Assembly: GCF_900148495.1 (NCBI RefSeq)
Contig: NZ_FTRU01000008.1
Coordinates: 806,001-870,000, forward strand
Direction: 5' to 3'
Length of the DNA: 64,000 nt
DNA from: Negativibacillus massiliensis
GTDB lineage: Bacteria > Bacillota > Clostridia > Oscillospirales > Ruminococcaceae
Part shown: in pieces, positions 45,085-53,558 of the stretch
Position numbering within the stretch: position 1 is the first letter of the stretch
Layout of the letters: each line of letters begins with the position of its first letter
The notes under the pieces: model-generated
Database searches by the model: none
What the model saw: the letters and a program-made list of their open reading frames with translations, nothing else
Told to the model about the DNA's origin: nothing
Position numbers and translations under genes: made by a program

Positions 45085-46356
45085 ATGTTAAGTGCAATTG
45101 TTGGTATCAACTGGGGAGACGAGGGAAAGGGAAGAATGGTTGACCTTCTTTCCGAGAACTATGATGTTGTTGTTCGCTATCAGGGCGGAAACAACGCTGG
45201 TCACACCGTTATCAATCACCTCGGCAAATTTATCCTGAACCTGATGCCATCCGGCATTCTCCGCCCAGAAGTTGTTAACGTAATGGGCAATGGTATGGTT
45301 ATCGACCTGGAACACCTTCACAAAGAGATGGGCAAGCTGATTAGCGCAGGTGTGAAGATCACTCCAGAAAATCTGAAGATTTCTGACCGCGCAGTAATCT
45401 GTCTGCCATATCATGTTATGCAGGACTGCCTGGAAGAAGAGCGTCTTGCTGATGCAAAATATGGTTCTACCCGCCGCGGTATCGCTCCGGTTTACGGCGA
45501 CAAATACATGAAAAAAGCAATCCGTATCGGTGACCTGCTCCAGCCAGAAGCACTGAAAAAACATCTGGAAGGCGTAATCGAATGGAAGAACCTCACCATC
45601 GAAAAGGTTTACGGTGCACAGCCAGTCAGCTTCGATGCAATCTGGGAGTGGCTCAAAACCTACGGTGACCCAATTAAAGAATTTATCTGCGATACCAGCC
45701 TCTATCTGGATGAAGCAGAAAAAGCAGGAAAGAAGATCATGTTCGAGGCACAGCTGGGTGCTCTGCGTGACATTGATTTCGGTATCTACCCATACACTTC
45801 TTCCTCCAACACCATTGCAGCATACGCTCCAATCGGTTCCGGTATTCCAAACCACAAACTGCATAACGTTGTTGGCGTTATGAAAGCATATTCCACCTGC
45901 GTTGGCGAAGGTCCTTTCACCTGCGAAATGTTCGGCAAAGAAGCAGAAGACCTGCGTGAAGCTGGCGGCGAATACGGCGCAGCTACCGGCCGTCCAAGAC
46001 GTGTTGGTCCATTTGATATTCCTGCTTCCCGCTACGGTGTCCGTGTTCAGGGTGCAGACGAAATCGCTCTGACCAAGATGGATGTTCTGTCCGGTTTTGA
46101 AAAGATTCCGGTTTGTGTTGCTTATGATGTAAACGGCACCATCACCAAAAACTTCCCATTCGGCGCAGATCTGGATGCTGCAAAACCAGTTGTAGAATAT
46201 GTTGACGGCTGGAACTGCGACATCACAAAATGCAGAAAACCAGAAGATCTGCCAAAAGCAGCTCTGGACTATGTTCGCTACATCGAAAAAGAAGTTGGCT
46301 GCAAGATCAAATATGTTTCGGTTGGCGCAGAGCGTGAAGAATACATCGAATTCTAG
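45085..46356 (+). CDS. purA: Adenylosuccinate synthetase
   Basis: 423 residues. GINWGDEGKGRMVD (P-loop-like GDEGKG), NNAGHTV, GSTRRGIAP, TGRPRRVGPFD, all family motifs. Catalyses IMP plus aspartate plus GTP to adenylosuccinate. AAGGAGG lies 9 or so bases before the ATG. Own promoter and terminator; very biased codon use. Confidence 0.97.
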   Translation: MLSAIVGINWGDEGKGRMVDLLSENYDVVVRYQGGNNAGHTVINHLGKFILNLMPSGILRPEVVNVMGNGMVIDLEHLHKEMGKLISAGVKITPENLKISDRAVICLPYHVMQDCLEEERLADAKYGSTRRGIAPVYGDKYMKKAIRIGDLLQPEALKKHLEGVIEWKNLTIEKVYGAQPVSFDAIWEWLKTYGDPIKEFICDTSLYLDEAEKAGKKIMFEAQLGALRDIDFGIYPYTSSSNTIAAYAPIGSGIPNHKLHNVVGVMKAYSTCVGEGPFTCEMFGKEAEDLREAGGEYGAATGRPRRVGPFDIPASRYGVRVQGADEIALTKMDVLSGFEKIPVCVAYDVNGTITKNFPFGADLDAAKPVVEYVDGWNCDITKCRKPEDLPKAALDYVRYIEKEVGCKIKYVSVGAEREEYIEF

Positions 46357-46380
46357 GACAAGCTATTAAATGCATGAAAA

Positions 46381-46409
46381 AAGCACCTGTTTTTACAGGT
46401 GCTTTTTTT
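46381..46409. terminator. Bidirectional terminator after purA
   Basis: AAGCACCTGT (46381-46390) pairs with ACAGGTGCTT (46395-46404), 4-base loop, T run follows; convergent with the minus-strand gene. Confidence 0.92.
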
Positions 46410-46410
46410 G

Positions 46411-46878
46411 TTAGCAAGTGATGCGGATTTTAACGGAATAGGCTCCGAAAGGTTCCTCGGTCTGTTCGGTCACCACCGTCTGAATGAGGCTGTGGGACTC
46501 AATGCGGGAGAGGACATATTCCCGGTATTCTTCCGGAACAAAGCCAAAAGCTTCTGCCTTTTCATTGGTGACAGCAATCTGCTCCTGATCTTCTCCCATG
46601 TAAGGGCGGAGGAAAAGCTGCTGACCCTGTTTCAGAGCGGGGGAGCCGTCTGGAAGGAAGGAGGTGAGCTTTTCAAACGAAAAGCTCATGCTGTGGATTC
46701 CTTCCGGCTGTGTGTCAGATTTTTTTCTGCGCACTACAATCAGCAGCAGTGCGATGATCAGAAAGACGGCGACGGCAATCCATTCCGGTGTTTGCATCTG
46801 AGAAGGAGAAAAATTGTTGCGGATCAAAACCGGGAACACACCGGCAAGAATCAAAAGCAACGCAAGAACAAAGCGCAT
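46411..46878 (-). CDS. Small membrane protein, possibly with HIRAN-like domain
   Basis: 155 residues. Two N-terminal membrane helices (about 3-20 and 33-49) and a basic RRKK stop. The cytosolic part (LFLRPYMGEDQEQIAVTNEK, then FGFVPEEYREYVLSRI) loosely resembles a HIRAN domain (EP-N..A..V..GYVP pattern), but the match is weak. It is 13 bases downstream of the next gene on the same strand, probably an operon. Function unknown. Confidence 0.65.
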   Translation of the reverse strand: MRFVLALLLILAGVFPVLIRNNFSPSQMQTPEWIAVAVFLIIALLLIVVRRKKSDTQPEGIHSMSFSFEKLTSFLPDGSPALKQGQQLFLRPYMGEDQEQIAVTNEKAEAFGFVPEEYREYVLSRIESHSLIQTVVTEQTEEPFGAYSVKIRITC

Positions 46879-46891
46879 ACAATCTGCCCCC

Positions 46892-48556
46892 TTAGCTTGC
46901 TTTCTGTGTGAAATTCAGGTTATCAAACGAGGATACGTTTGCAACACCATCCGAAGAGAGAGAGTAGGTGACAGAAACCTTATCTCCTGGCTGGGTCAGT
47001 GCAAGCTCCAGACCGGTGCTGGATTCTGCCATAAAGAGGATGTCCTGATTTTCGGAGAGGATGAATTTATAGATGCTGTTTCCACCGCTGTATTCTCCGG
47101 AAATTCTCAGAATGGTTCCCTGCATAGTTTCATTGCTTTCACCAAGATCACCAATGGTGACGACGCCGTCGGTGCGCAATTTGCTTTCATAGTCGCGAAG
47201 TGCAGCACTGACTGATTCGCCGGTTCCTACGGTAGAGTAGTTGGTAACCGAAACAAAGGCGTATTGTTTAATCAGACCAATGCGGTCTTTGAGCGTCATA
47301 AAGTAGGTTGGCTGATTGTCGATGTTTAAGATAATCGGGAAGGTTGCCTGGTAGCCAAGGTCCTGTACCCGTCCTTCTGCAGAATGCTGGGCAGCCTGCT
47401 CGGTTGCACCGCTCATCTCGTACATAATCGGTTTCTTGGTTACCATGTCCACCATGATAAAGCCGATTGCGCTGTCATCGGCACCGACACTGGTCAATCC
47501 GGTGAACAGATAGCATTCTCCGTTGTTGTAAACGATGTTGTGGCCTTCACTTGGACGATATTTGTCCTTGTTTGCAAAGTTGAAGATACCATGGACATAG
47601 GCACCGCGGTTGGTGATCTGCTGGATGATAAAGTCTTCCGGCTGAACGCGGTCTACCCACTCTGGAGCATCCTCAACGGAATAACGCTGCATTTCGCCGG
47701 TAGTTGCATTGAGCAGGACAATACCGGTTGCTTCCGGCAGGGCAAATCCGCGGGTGTAGTGATAGGTGGAAACTGCCCAGTATGGCTGGCCGTCGTCATC
47801 CAGCTCGAAGGAATAGTCGGTGATACCGGTCATCAGACCCGGACCAAAACGAACCTTTCTGGCAACATCAAACAGCAGGTAGCTGTCCGGATGGTATTTG
47901 ATCTTGTAGCCCTCCACATAGCGGACGTCGTTGGTGTTGGTTGCAGATACCACGATGTAACCCGGTGTACCGTCCATATTGGTCAGCCATTTGAAGAAGC
48001 CGGAATGATACAGCGGAACGACCCAGACCAGTTCACCGTCCACCATCTGGATGGTAGCGGTGTACAGTGCGACCTGTGAACCGAGTGCCGGACGCTCGCC
48101 GAGTTTTTTCTGTGCCAGCTGGAGCGCAAGCTCCTCATCAACAATTGGAATCTGGGAAACATCGATTGCCTGAACCTCGCTGTCAAACTTTTTGACTTCC
48201 GGTTCTCCCAGCTGGTCGCGGTAGGCTTTCCACTGGAAAAAGACCGAGGAGATAATCATGACAACAACGATGACAGCCCATGGAACTGCAATGATGATTG
48301 CCGGAATCTTTGGGAATTTTGCTTTTGCCGAATAGGAAAAGGGAACGCGTCCCGGCTGAATATCCTCCGGATGAAAGGAAAAATCACCGATTTTCATCAG
48401 CGCCCCGACACCGACATAAATGGTGATCAAAGTCGCCCAGAAAACGGCACCGTCCAGATACAGAGGGTTCAGGTTCGGCGCTTCAAAAAAGATATAAAGC
48501 GCCACAAGCAACGTGATGATCAGAAATACGATCGATTTTGCTTTGGTTTTCTTCAT
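46892..48556 (-). CDS. Conserved multi-pass membrane protein of unknown function
   Basis: 554 residues from ATG 48556 (AGGGTG about 9 bases before). Three N-terminal helices (about 9-27, 37-57, 85-107), then a large presumably extracytoplasmic part with PepSY-like segments (VDEELALQLAQKKLGERPALG, YSFELDDDGQPYWAVSTYHYT) and a C-terminal small beta domain (LRISGEYSGGNSIYKFIL). I do not recognise a catalytic motif. It is probably co-expressed with the small membrane gene after it. Confidence 0.75.
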   Translation of the reverse strand: MKKTKAKSIVFLIITLLVALYIFFEAPNLNPLYLDGAVFWATLITIYVGVGALMKIGDFSFHPEDIQPGRVPFSYSAKAKFPKIPAIIIAVPWAVIVVVMIISSVFFQWKAYRDQLGEPEVKKFDSEVQAIDVSQIPIVDEELALQLAQKKLGERPALGSQVALYTATIQMVDGELVWVVPLYHSGFFKWLTNMDGTPGYIVVSATNTNDVRYVEGYKIKYHPDSYLLFDVARKVRFGPGLMTGITDYSFELDDDGQPYWAVSTYHYTRGFALPEATGIVLLNATTGEMQRYSVEDAPEWVDRVQPEDFIIQQITNRGAYVHGIFNFANKDKYRPSEGHNIVYNNGECYLFTGLTSVGADDSAIGFIMVDMVTKKPIMYEMSGATEQAAQHSAEGRVQDLGYQATFPIILNIDNQPTYFMTLKDRIGLIKQYAFVSVTNYSTVGTGESVSAALRDYESKLRTDGVVTIGDLGESNETMQGTILRISGEYSGGNSIYKFILSENQDILFMAESSTGLELALTQPGDKVSVTYSLSSDGVANVSSFDNLNFTQKAS

Positions 48557-48704
48557 GTGAGATCTCACCCTTTTTTGTTATACTTGTCCCGGAAGGTTCC
48601 GGGATACCAGACCACGAAGGGAGTCTTCGGTTCTGGATATTGTAGAACAGTATAACACAAAATAGGAGCAATTGGAAATAGATTTCTCCCTTTTTATGAA
48701 ATCT

Positions 48705-48911
48705 TTATCGGTCGCGGACACTGCCGTCGGATAAAAGAAGGATCTCATACGGGTCATAGGGGGTGTTTGGCAGATATTCCTCAAACCACTCGAAGGAAAG
48801 CGGAGATATTTTGGGAAGCTCGGAAACAGGCATGGAAAAATAGACATTATATTCCGGAACCGAAAACAGCATCTGCGAACCTTTTTGTGCAATAACAGAA
48901 ATGTACCCCAC
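48705..48911 (-). CDS. Small hypothetical protein
   Basis: 68 residues, starting GTG 48911 with GGAGGG 8 bases upstream, which is the main reason to believe it. No signal peptide or membrane helix; acidic, rich in Pro, Tyr and Ser (SELPKISPLSFEWFEEYLP). No family recognised. Upstream of, and 148 bases from, the 554-residue membrane protein on the same strand. Confidence 0.55.
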   Translation of the reverse strand: MGYISVIAQKGSQMLFSVPEYNVYFSMPVSELPKISPLSFEWFEEYLPNTPYDPYEILLLSDGSVRDR

Positions 48912-49117
48912 GAATCATCCCTCCTTTGGTCGAATATTTTGGATATGGGGCTTTTCCAATCAGAGTATAGCAAAAAATATGTGAAAAAAATGTTGAAACA
49001 GGTATGCAAAAAATGTGGAAAAGTGGAAAAGCCTGTCGCAAACCAGAAAACAGAGCATGATTTCTTTGATAAATTGCATATTTGCTTTAAAGCGATAAAA
49101 TATTTTTGCAAAATCTA

Positions 49118-49147
49118 TTGACAAATCATGCCGGAATAGGATATGAT
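49118..49147 (+). promoter_or_regulatory. Sigma-A-type promoter of the aroF leader
   Basis: TTGACA (49118-49123), 18-base spacer, TATGAT (49142-49147), about 30 bases before the leader peptide start. Confidence 0.8.
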
Positions 49148-49178
49148 AAGGGCAAATCAGAAAGAAGGAGCGAGAAAA

Positions 49179-49271
49179 ATGGTCGGTATCCAGATGACAA
49201 CACGATATTATTCCTACCAGGGCTATTTTTATGGCGTTGGTCTTTCGTGCTGTTTTCCTTTCGACCGATAA
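49179..49271 (+). CDS. Tyr/Phe-rich leader peptide of aroF
   Basis: 30 codons, with AAGGAG 8 bases before the ATG. Residues 10-18 read YYSYQGYFY, five Tyr and one Phe in nine codons, and FPF follows near the end; TAA at 49269. It lies between a promoter and an intrinsic terminator upstream of DAHP synthase, the first enzyme of aromatic amino-acid synthesis. This is the classic layout of a ribosome-stalling attenuation peptide. Too short for most gene callers. Confidence 0.8.
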   Translation: MVGIQMTTRYYSYQGYFYGVGLSCCFPFDR

Positions 49272-49274
49272 TCG

Positions 49275-49365
49275 TTCTTATCTTTTTGGCGTGACTGCAT
49301 CCATGCAGCCATAAGAAGGTAAAATTGAGCCGGTGCTTTTGGAAACAGAAGGCACCGGTTTTTTT
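49275..49365 (+). promoter_or_regulatory. Attenuator structures and terminator before aroF
   Basis: TTCTTAT (49275-49281) can pair with ATAAGAA (49311-49317), enclosing CTGCA-TCCA-TGCAG. Then CCGGTGC (49330-49336) pairs with GCACCGG (49352-49358), extended by T/A pairs, followed by seven T: a strong intrinsic terminator 30 bases before aroF. A competing antiterminator pairing was not resolved by eye. Confidence 0.8.
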
Positions 49366-49395
49366 GTGTAATGAACAGAATAAGGAGAATGAACC

Positions 49396-50403
49396 ATGAT
49401 TGTTATTGTAAAACAGAATGCTTGTCCGCAGCAGGTAGAGAATTTGAAAAAAGAGCTGGAAGGCTTAGGGCTTCAGATCCACTTTTCCAAAGGTGTGAAC
49501 ACCACTTTGATGGGTCTGGTCGGAGATACCACCAAAATTGATATCGGTAAGATTGAGTCGCTGGATATTGTAGAAGAAGTAAAGAGAATTCAGGAGCCAT
49601 ACAAAAAGGCAAACAGAAAGTTCCATCCGGAAAATACCGTTGTGGATGTTCATGGAGTAAAGATCGGCGGCGGAGATTTTCAGGTAATCGCGGGTCCATG
49701 CTCGGTTGAGACACCGGAACAGATCTGCGAGGTTGCAAGGGATGTGAAAGCTTCCGGTGCAGGACTTCTGCGCGGCGGTGCATTCAAGCCAAGAACCTCC
49801 CCATACTCTTTCCAGGGACTGAGAGGGGAAGGAATCCAGCTGCTGCTCAAGGCAAAAGAGGAAACCGGATTGCCAATTGTCACCGAGATCATGAGCTACG
49901 AGGATATCGACCTGTTCGAAAATGTGGATGTGATTCAGGTCGGTGCAAGAAATATGCAGAACTTTGAGCTGCTGAAACGTGTTGGCCGTCTGAACAAACC
50001 AATCCTGCTCAAACGCGGACTTTCCAGCACCATTGAGGAGTTTTTGATGAGTGCAGAGTACATCATGGCAGAAGGCAACGAAAACGTTATCCTCTGCGAA
50101 CGAGGTATCCGCACCTTTGAGACAAAAACCCGCAACACACTGGACCTTGCAGCAGTTCCACTGCTCAAAAAGCTCACCCACCTGCCGGTCATCATCGACC
50201 CTAGCCACGCAACCGGTATTCCGTGGATGGTAGAGCCACTGACCCTGGCTGCAATCGCTGCAGGTGCAGACGGCGTAATGATTGAGGTACACAATAACCC
50301 GGAAAAGGCACTGTGTGACGGTGCACAGTCTCTGCGTCCAGAACAGTTTGACGCACTGATGAAGAAGGTAAACAAGACGAAGGAATTTTTCAAAACATTG
50401 TAA
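49396..50403 (+). CDS. aroF: 3-deoxy-7-phosphoheptulonate (DAHP) synthase, type I-beta
   Basis: 335 residues. An N-terminal ferredoxin-like regulatory domain (about 1-70, MIVIVKQNACPQQVENLKKEL) precedes the TIM barrel with VIAGPCSVE, RGGAFKPRTSPYSFQG, GARNMQNFELLK, LLKRG and IDPSHATG. It makes DAHP from PEP and erythrose 4-phosphate, entering the shikimate pathway. The appended domain is known in other members to bind Tyr or Phe for feedback. AAGGAG lies 9 bases before the ATG. tyrA follows after 40 bases. Confidence 0.96.
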   Translation: MIVIVKQNACPQQVENLKKELEGLGLQIHFSKGVNTTLMGLVGDTTKIDIGKIESLDIVEEVKRIQEPYKKANRKFHPENTVVDVHGVKIGGGDFQVIAGPCSVETPEQICEVARDVKASGAGLLRGGAFKPRTSPYSFQGLRGEGIQLLLKAKEETGLPIVTEIMSYEDIDLFENVDVIQVGARNMQNFELLKRVGRLNKPILLKRGLSSTIEEFLMSAEYIMAEGNENVILCERGIRTFETKTRNTLDLAAVPLLKKLTHLPVIIDPSHATGIPWMVEPLTLAAIAAGADGVMIEVHNNPEKALCDGAQSLRPEQFDALMKKVNKTKEFFKTL

Positions 50404-50443
50404 GCGGAGGGAAATCCCTCCCTTTGGGGAAGAAGGACAGAGA

Positions 50444-51274
50444 ATGAATCAGAAAATCGGAATTGTAGGTTTGGGACTGATTGGAGCATCACTGGCAAAG
50501 GCGATTAAACAAAACACCGAGTGTACCGTCTATGGACTGGACATCGACGGAGAAACCATGAAATCCGCCCTTGCGGATCACAGCATCGATGGGGAACTGA
50601 ACGATTTTGGACAGCTGGATCTCCTGATCGTAGCGCTGTTCCCGAAGGTTACGGTAGAGTTTATTCTGGAGCACATCGATCAGATGAAGCCGGGCAGCAT
50701 CATCATGGATATCTGTGGCGTAAAAAAATCGGTGGTTTCTCAGGTGGCGCAGGTATGCAAGAGTCATCATGTGGAGTTTATCGGCGGTCATCCGATGGCA
50801 GGCAGAGAACGCTGGGGCTATCAGAACGCATCGGCAGATCTGTTTTCTGGTTCCAGCATGATCCTGACCCCGATCTTCACCGATTCCTGGGCACTGGATC
50901 TGGTTCAGCAGCTCTGCAACGAAATCGGTTTTGGACGCATTGTCTTTACTGATCCGGAAAGCCACGACAAGATGATCGGCTACACTTCGCAGCTGGCGCA
51001 TATTCTTTCGAGTGCTTATATTAAGAATCCGCTGTGCATGAATTACAAAGGTTATACCGGCGGAAGCTTTCAGGATTTGACCCGCGTGGCAAAATTAAAT
51101 CCGGTAATGTGGAGTGAATTGTTTTTACTAAATCGTCAGAATTTGCTGGATGATCTGGACATTCTGATTTCCAGTTTGCAGGAATATCGTCACGCAATTG
51201 CAGAAAATGACAGTCAGCGCCTGACCCAGCTGTTGGCAGATGGAAGCCGAATCAAGGAAGAATTGAATAAGTAA
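50444..51274 (+). CDS. tyrA: Prephenate dehydrogenase
   Basis: 276 residues. Rossmann motif IGIVGLGLIGASLAKAIK, GHPMAGRERWGYQNA and SHDKMIGYTSQLAH are typical of arogenate/prephenate dehydrogenases. Oxidatively decarboxylates prephenate towards tyrosine. No C-terminal ACT domain, so feedback may rest on AroF and the leader. Followed by the hairpin-rich element, then aroQ. Confidence 0.95.
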   Translation: MNQKIGIVGLGLIGASLAKAIKQNTECTVYGLDIDGETMKSALADHSIDGELNDFGQLDLLIVALFPKVTVEFILEHIDQMKPGSIIMDICGVKKSVVSQVAQVCKSHHVEFIGGHPMAGRERWGYQNASADLFSGSSMILTPIFTDSWALDLVQQLCNEIGFGRIVFTDPESHDKMIGYTSQLAHILSSAYIKNPLCMNYKGYTGGSFQDLTRVAKLNPVMWSELFLLNRQNLLDDLDILISSLQEYRHAIAENDSQRLTQLLADGSRIKEELNK

Positions 51275-51282
51275 ACGCCAAA

Positions 51283-51690
51283 AACAGAAGTTTTTTGTCA
51301 AACTTTTGTACACAAAAGTTTGTGGGGGTACGGGGGCAAAGCCCCTGTGACAATAAAACAATACGATTCAAAATCGATAGACGCAGGGAGTATTTCTGTG
51401 GCTGTCGCACGTTAGTGCGCATCTGCACAAAGAGGTGCAGATGTAAACCGGAATGCAGTTCATCTGTCAAAAATCATCCACTGGATAATTTTTGAGGTCA
51501 GTCTGTACAAACAATTGGTTTTCGAGAACTTTTTCACTTGCAAAAAGTTCTCGAGCTCTCAAAAATGCGCTTTCACGGATAAAGAGTTTCGCACTCTGCG
51601 GAGTGCGACCAAGGGCTTTGCCCTTTGGAAACCCACAATTTTTTGAAAAAAATTGAGTAAAACTTTTATTTTTCTCTCAATCGGCGCAAG
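51283..51690 (+). repeat. Hairpin-rich intergenic element, copy 2, between tyrA and aroQ
   Basis: The right part (51466-51690) repeats the five hairpins seen at 42909-43130: TCAAAAATCATCC with GGATAATTTTTGA; CGAGAACTTTTT with AAAAAGTTCTCG; CGCACTC-TGCG-GAGTGCG; CCAAGGGC with GCCCTTTGG; CAATTTTT with AAAAATTG. The left end (51283-51347) is an inverted relative: CAAACTTTTGT with ACAAAAGTTTG, then GGGGGCAAAGCCCC. The middle holds CGCAC-GTTA-GTGCG and CATCTGCAC with GTGCAGATG. No gene seen. Confidence 0.8.
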
Positions 51691-51730
51691 GTGGACGAAA
51701 ACTTCATTTTATATCAAAAGGAGAATTACT

Positions 51731-52003
51731 ATGGACCTCACACAAATCCGCGACCGTATCGACCAGCTCGATCGCCAGATTGCAGCCCTCCTGACCGAGC
51801 GCATGGAAATTACGAACGAAGTAGCTGCCTACAAAATCGAACATAATCTGCCAGTTTATCATCCGGAACGTGAAAAACAGGTGATTGAAAAAGTCTCTGC
51901 CCTCACCAAGGAAGAATACCGCGATGCCCTTGCGGTAATCTACCAGTGCATCATGGATGAGAGTAAGAAAAATCAGGAGCACTATATCGCAAGCAAAAAG
52001 TAA
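51731..52003 (+). CDS. aroQ: Chorismate mutase, AroQ type
   Basis: 90 residues, single helical AroQ domain: LTQIRDRIDQLDRQIAALLTERMEI, VAAYK, VYHPEREKQVIEKV. Converts chorismate to prephenate, feeding TyrA. AAAGGAG lies 7 bases before ATG 51731. Not fused to a dehydrogenase or dehydratase; no pheA in the window. Separated from tyrA by the hairpin element, which may uncouple their expression. Confidence 0.93.
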   Translation: MDLTQIRDRIDQLDRQIAALLTERMEITNEVAAYKIEHNLPVYHPEREKQVIEKVSALTKEEYRDALAVIYQCIMDESKKNQEHYIASKK

Positions 52004-52109
52004 CTCTTTGAAAATATGCAGGATTTTATTTTGAGTCCTGCATATTATTACTTTTACACAATAAAGCGTTAATAAATTGCATTAAAAAATAAAAATTTTA
52101 AAAAAGGGA

Positions 52110-52138
52110 TTGACAAACCAAAACAAACGTGGTTTAAT
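52110..52138 (+). promoter_or_regulatory. Sigma-A-type promoter of the trp transport operon
   Basis: TTGACA (52110-52115), 17-base spacer, TTTAAT (52133-52138), just before the T-box leader. Confidence 0.8.
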
Positions 52139-52144
52139 AAGGCA

Positions 52145-52440
52145 CAACAAAAGCAAAACCGTTGATGGGGAGATAAAACTGACCACGACCTCACAGAGAG
52201 CCGGAGCAAGCTGAGATTCCGGCAGGAAACGAATCAGACAAATGGACCCCAGAGGGCAGGGCGAAAAGAAAAGTGATTTCCGTAAAAATTTTCTTAGTAT
52301 CCCCTGACGCTGTGACCGGCGTTATCTGGTCAGGAATGTGTTGGCATTCTGTTTGAGGTGGACGTTTTTTCGTCAATCAAGGTGGTACCGCAGATTTTTA
52401 GCATCTGTCCTTGTTTTTTACAAGGATAGGTGCTTTTTTT
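52145..52440 (+). promoter_or_regulatory. T-box riboswitch, tryptophan-specific, with terminator
   Basis: The T-box core AAGGTGGTACCGCAG is at 52378-52392. In Stem I, CAGAGAGCCGG marks the distal part and ACAAATGGACC offers a TGG specifier at 52243-52245, the Trp codon. The terminator pairs AGCATCTGTCCTTG with CAAGGATAGGTGCT and ends in seven T (52400-52440). The specificity agrees with the trp genes downstream. Confidence 0.94.
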
Positions 52441-52516
52441 ATTGCATCGCTCCTTCACCGAACAAAAGCCAACTCAAAAAAAGGCGAACAAACGCTGATT
52501 TTAAGGAGTTGTGGTT

Positions 52517-53512
52517 ATGAAAAAGTTTATAAGTATCGCACTGGCAGCAATGATGATGGCATCTATGAGTGGATGCAGCGGCAATAGCAATAGCGGTGGC
52601 AGTTCCAGCGCACATCAGGGAGATGACAAGGTTCATGTGGGAGTTGTGCAGATTATGGAGCACACCTCGCTTGACACCATCCGGGAGTCCTTCCTGGACG
52701 AGATGGAAGCGCTGGGATATGGCGAAGACAAGGTTGAATACGATATTCAAAACGCGCAGGGAGAACAGAGCAATTTGAGTACCATCTGCAAAAAGTTTGT
52801 AGGCGATGACGTTGATCTGATCGTCGCAATCGCAACACCGACCGCCCAGACCGCAGCGGCATCCACCACCGACATCCCGATTGTATTTTCTGCGGTGACC
52901 GATCCGGTAGAGGCAAAACTGATACAGAACCCACAGCAGCCGGAAGGAAATATCACCGGTACTTCCGATGCGATCCCGGTCGATGAGGTCATGAAGCTCT
53001 GTCAGAAGCTGACACCGGAGGTAAAGACCATCGGTTTTCTGTACACCACCTCGGAAATTAACGCACAGATAACTGCCGAAAAAGCCATGGCAGAAGCAGA
53101 ACAGATGGGCTACCAGACCAAGCTTATGACCATCAGTGAGGTTTCGGAATTGCAGCAGGCAGCACAGTCCCTTGCAGAAGATGTTGATGCAATCTATGTC
53201 CCAATCGACAACACCATCGCACAGGCAATGCAGACTCTGGCACAGGTGGGCATCGACAATCAGATCCCGATTTATACCGGAGCAGATTCTATGGTGCAGG
53301 ACGGCGGTTTTGCAACGGTCGGAATCGAATACACCGGACTGGGAAAAGAAACCGCCAAGATAGCGGCAGAAGTTCTGGAAGGAACTCCCGTCAGCGAACT
53401 TCCAGTGGTCACTATGGAAGAATTCGGAACCTTTATCAATCCTGAAACAGCAAAAGCAATCGGAGTGGAAATTCCGGAAGAGATCGCTTCTCAGGCTAGT
53501 ATGCTTTCTTAA
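52517..53512 (+). CDS. trpX: Tryptophan ABC transporter substrate-binding lipoprotein (TrpX-like)
   Basis: 331 residues. Lipoprotein signal with Cys in SMSGC at about residue 20, a Ser/Gly linker, then the ABC_sub_bind fold (VGVVQIMEHTSLDTIRESF, DLIVAIATPTAQTAA, PIVFSAVTDPVEAKLI, GGFATVGIEYTGLGKETA). Captures the ligand outside the cell. AAGGAG is 8 bases before ATG 52517. Trp as ligand is inferred from the TGG T-box and the linked trpS. Confidence 0.92.
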   Translation: MKKFISIALAAMMMASMSGCSGNSNSGGSSSAHQGDDKVHVGVVQIMEHTSLDTIRESFLDEMEALGYGEDKVEYDIQNAQGEQSNLSTICKKFVGDDVDLIVAIATPTAQTAAASTTDIPIVFSAVTDPVEAKLIQNPQQPEGNITGTSDAIPVDEVMKLCQKLTPEVKTIGFLYTTSEINAQITAEKAMAEAEQMGYQTKLMTISEVSELQQAAQSLAEDVDAIYVPIDNTIAQAMQTLAQVGIDNQIPIYTGADSMVQDGGFATVGIEYTGLGKETAKIAAEVLEGTPVSELPVVTMEEFGTFINPETAKAIGVEIPEEIASQASMLS

Positions 53513-53558
53513 CAAAACCAGACGAACAAAGTGAGAATGAAAGGAAGCGCTATTTTCG

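Noticed and set aside
50404-50428. GGAGGG/CCCTCC hairpin between aroF and tyrA as a terminator
   Set aside because: No T run follows and tyrA should be co-transcribed with aroF.
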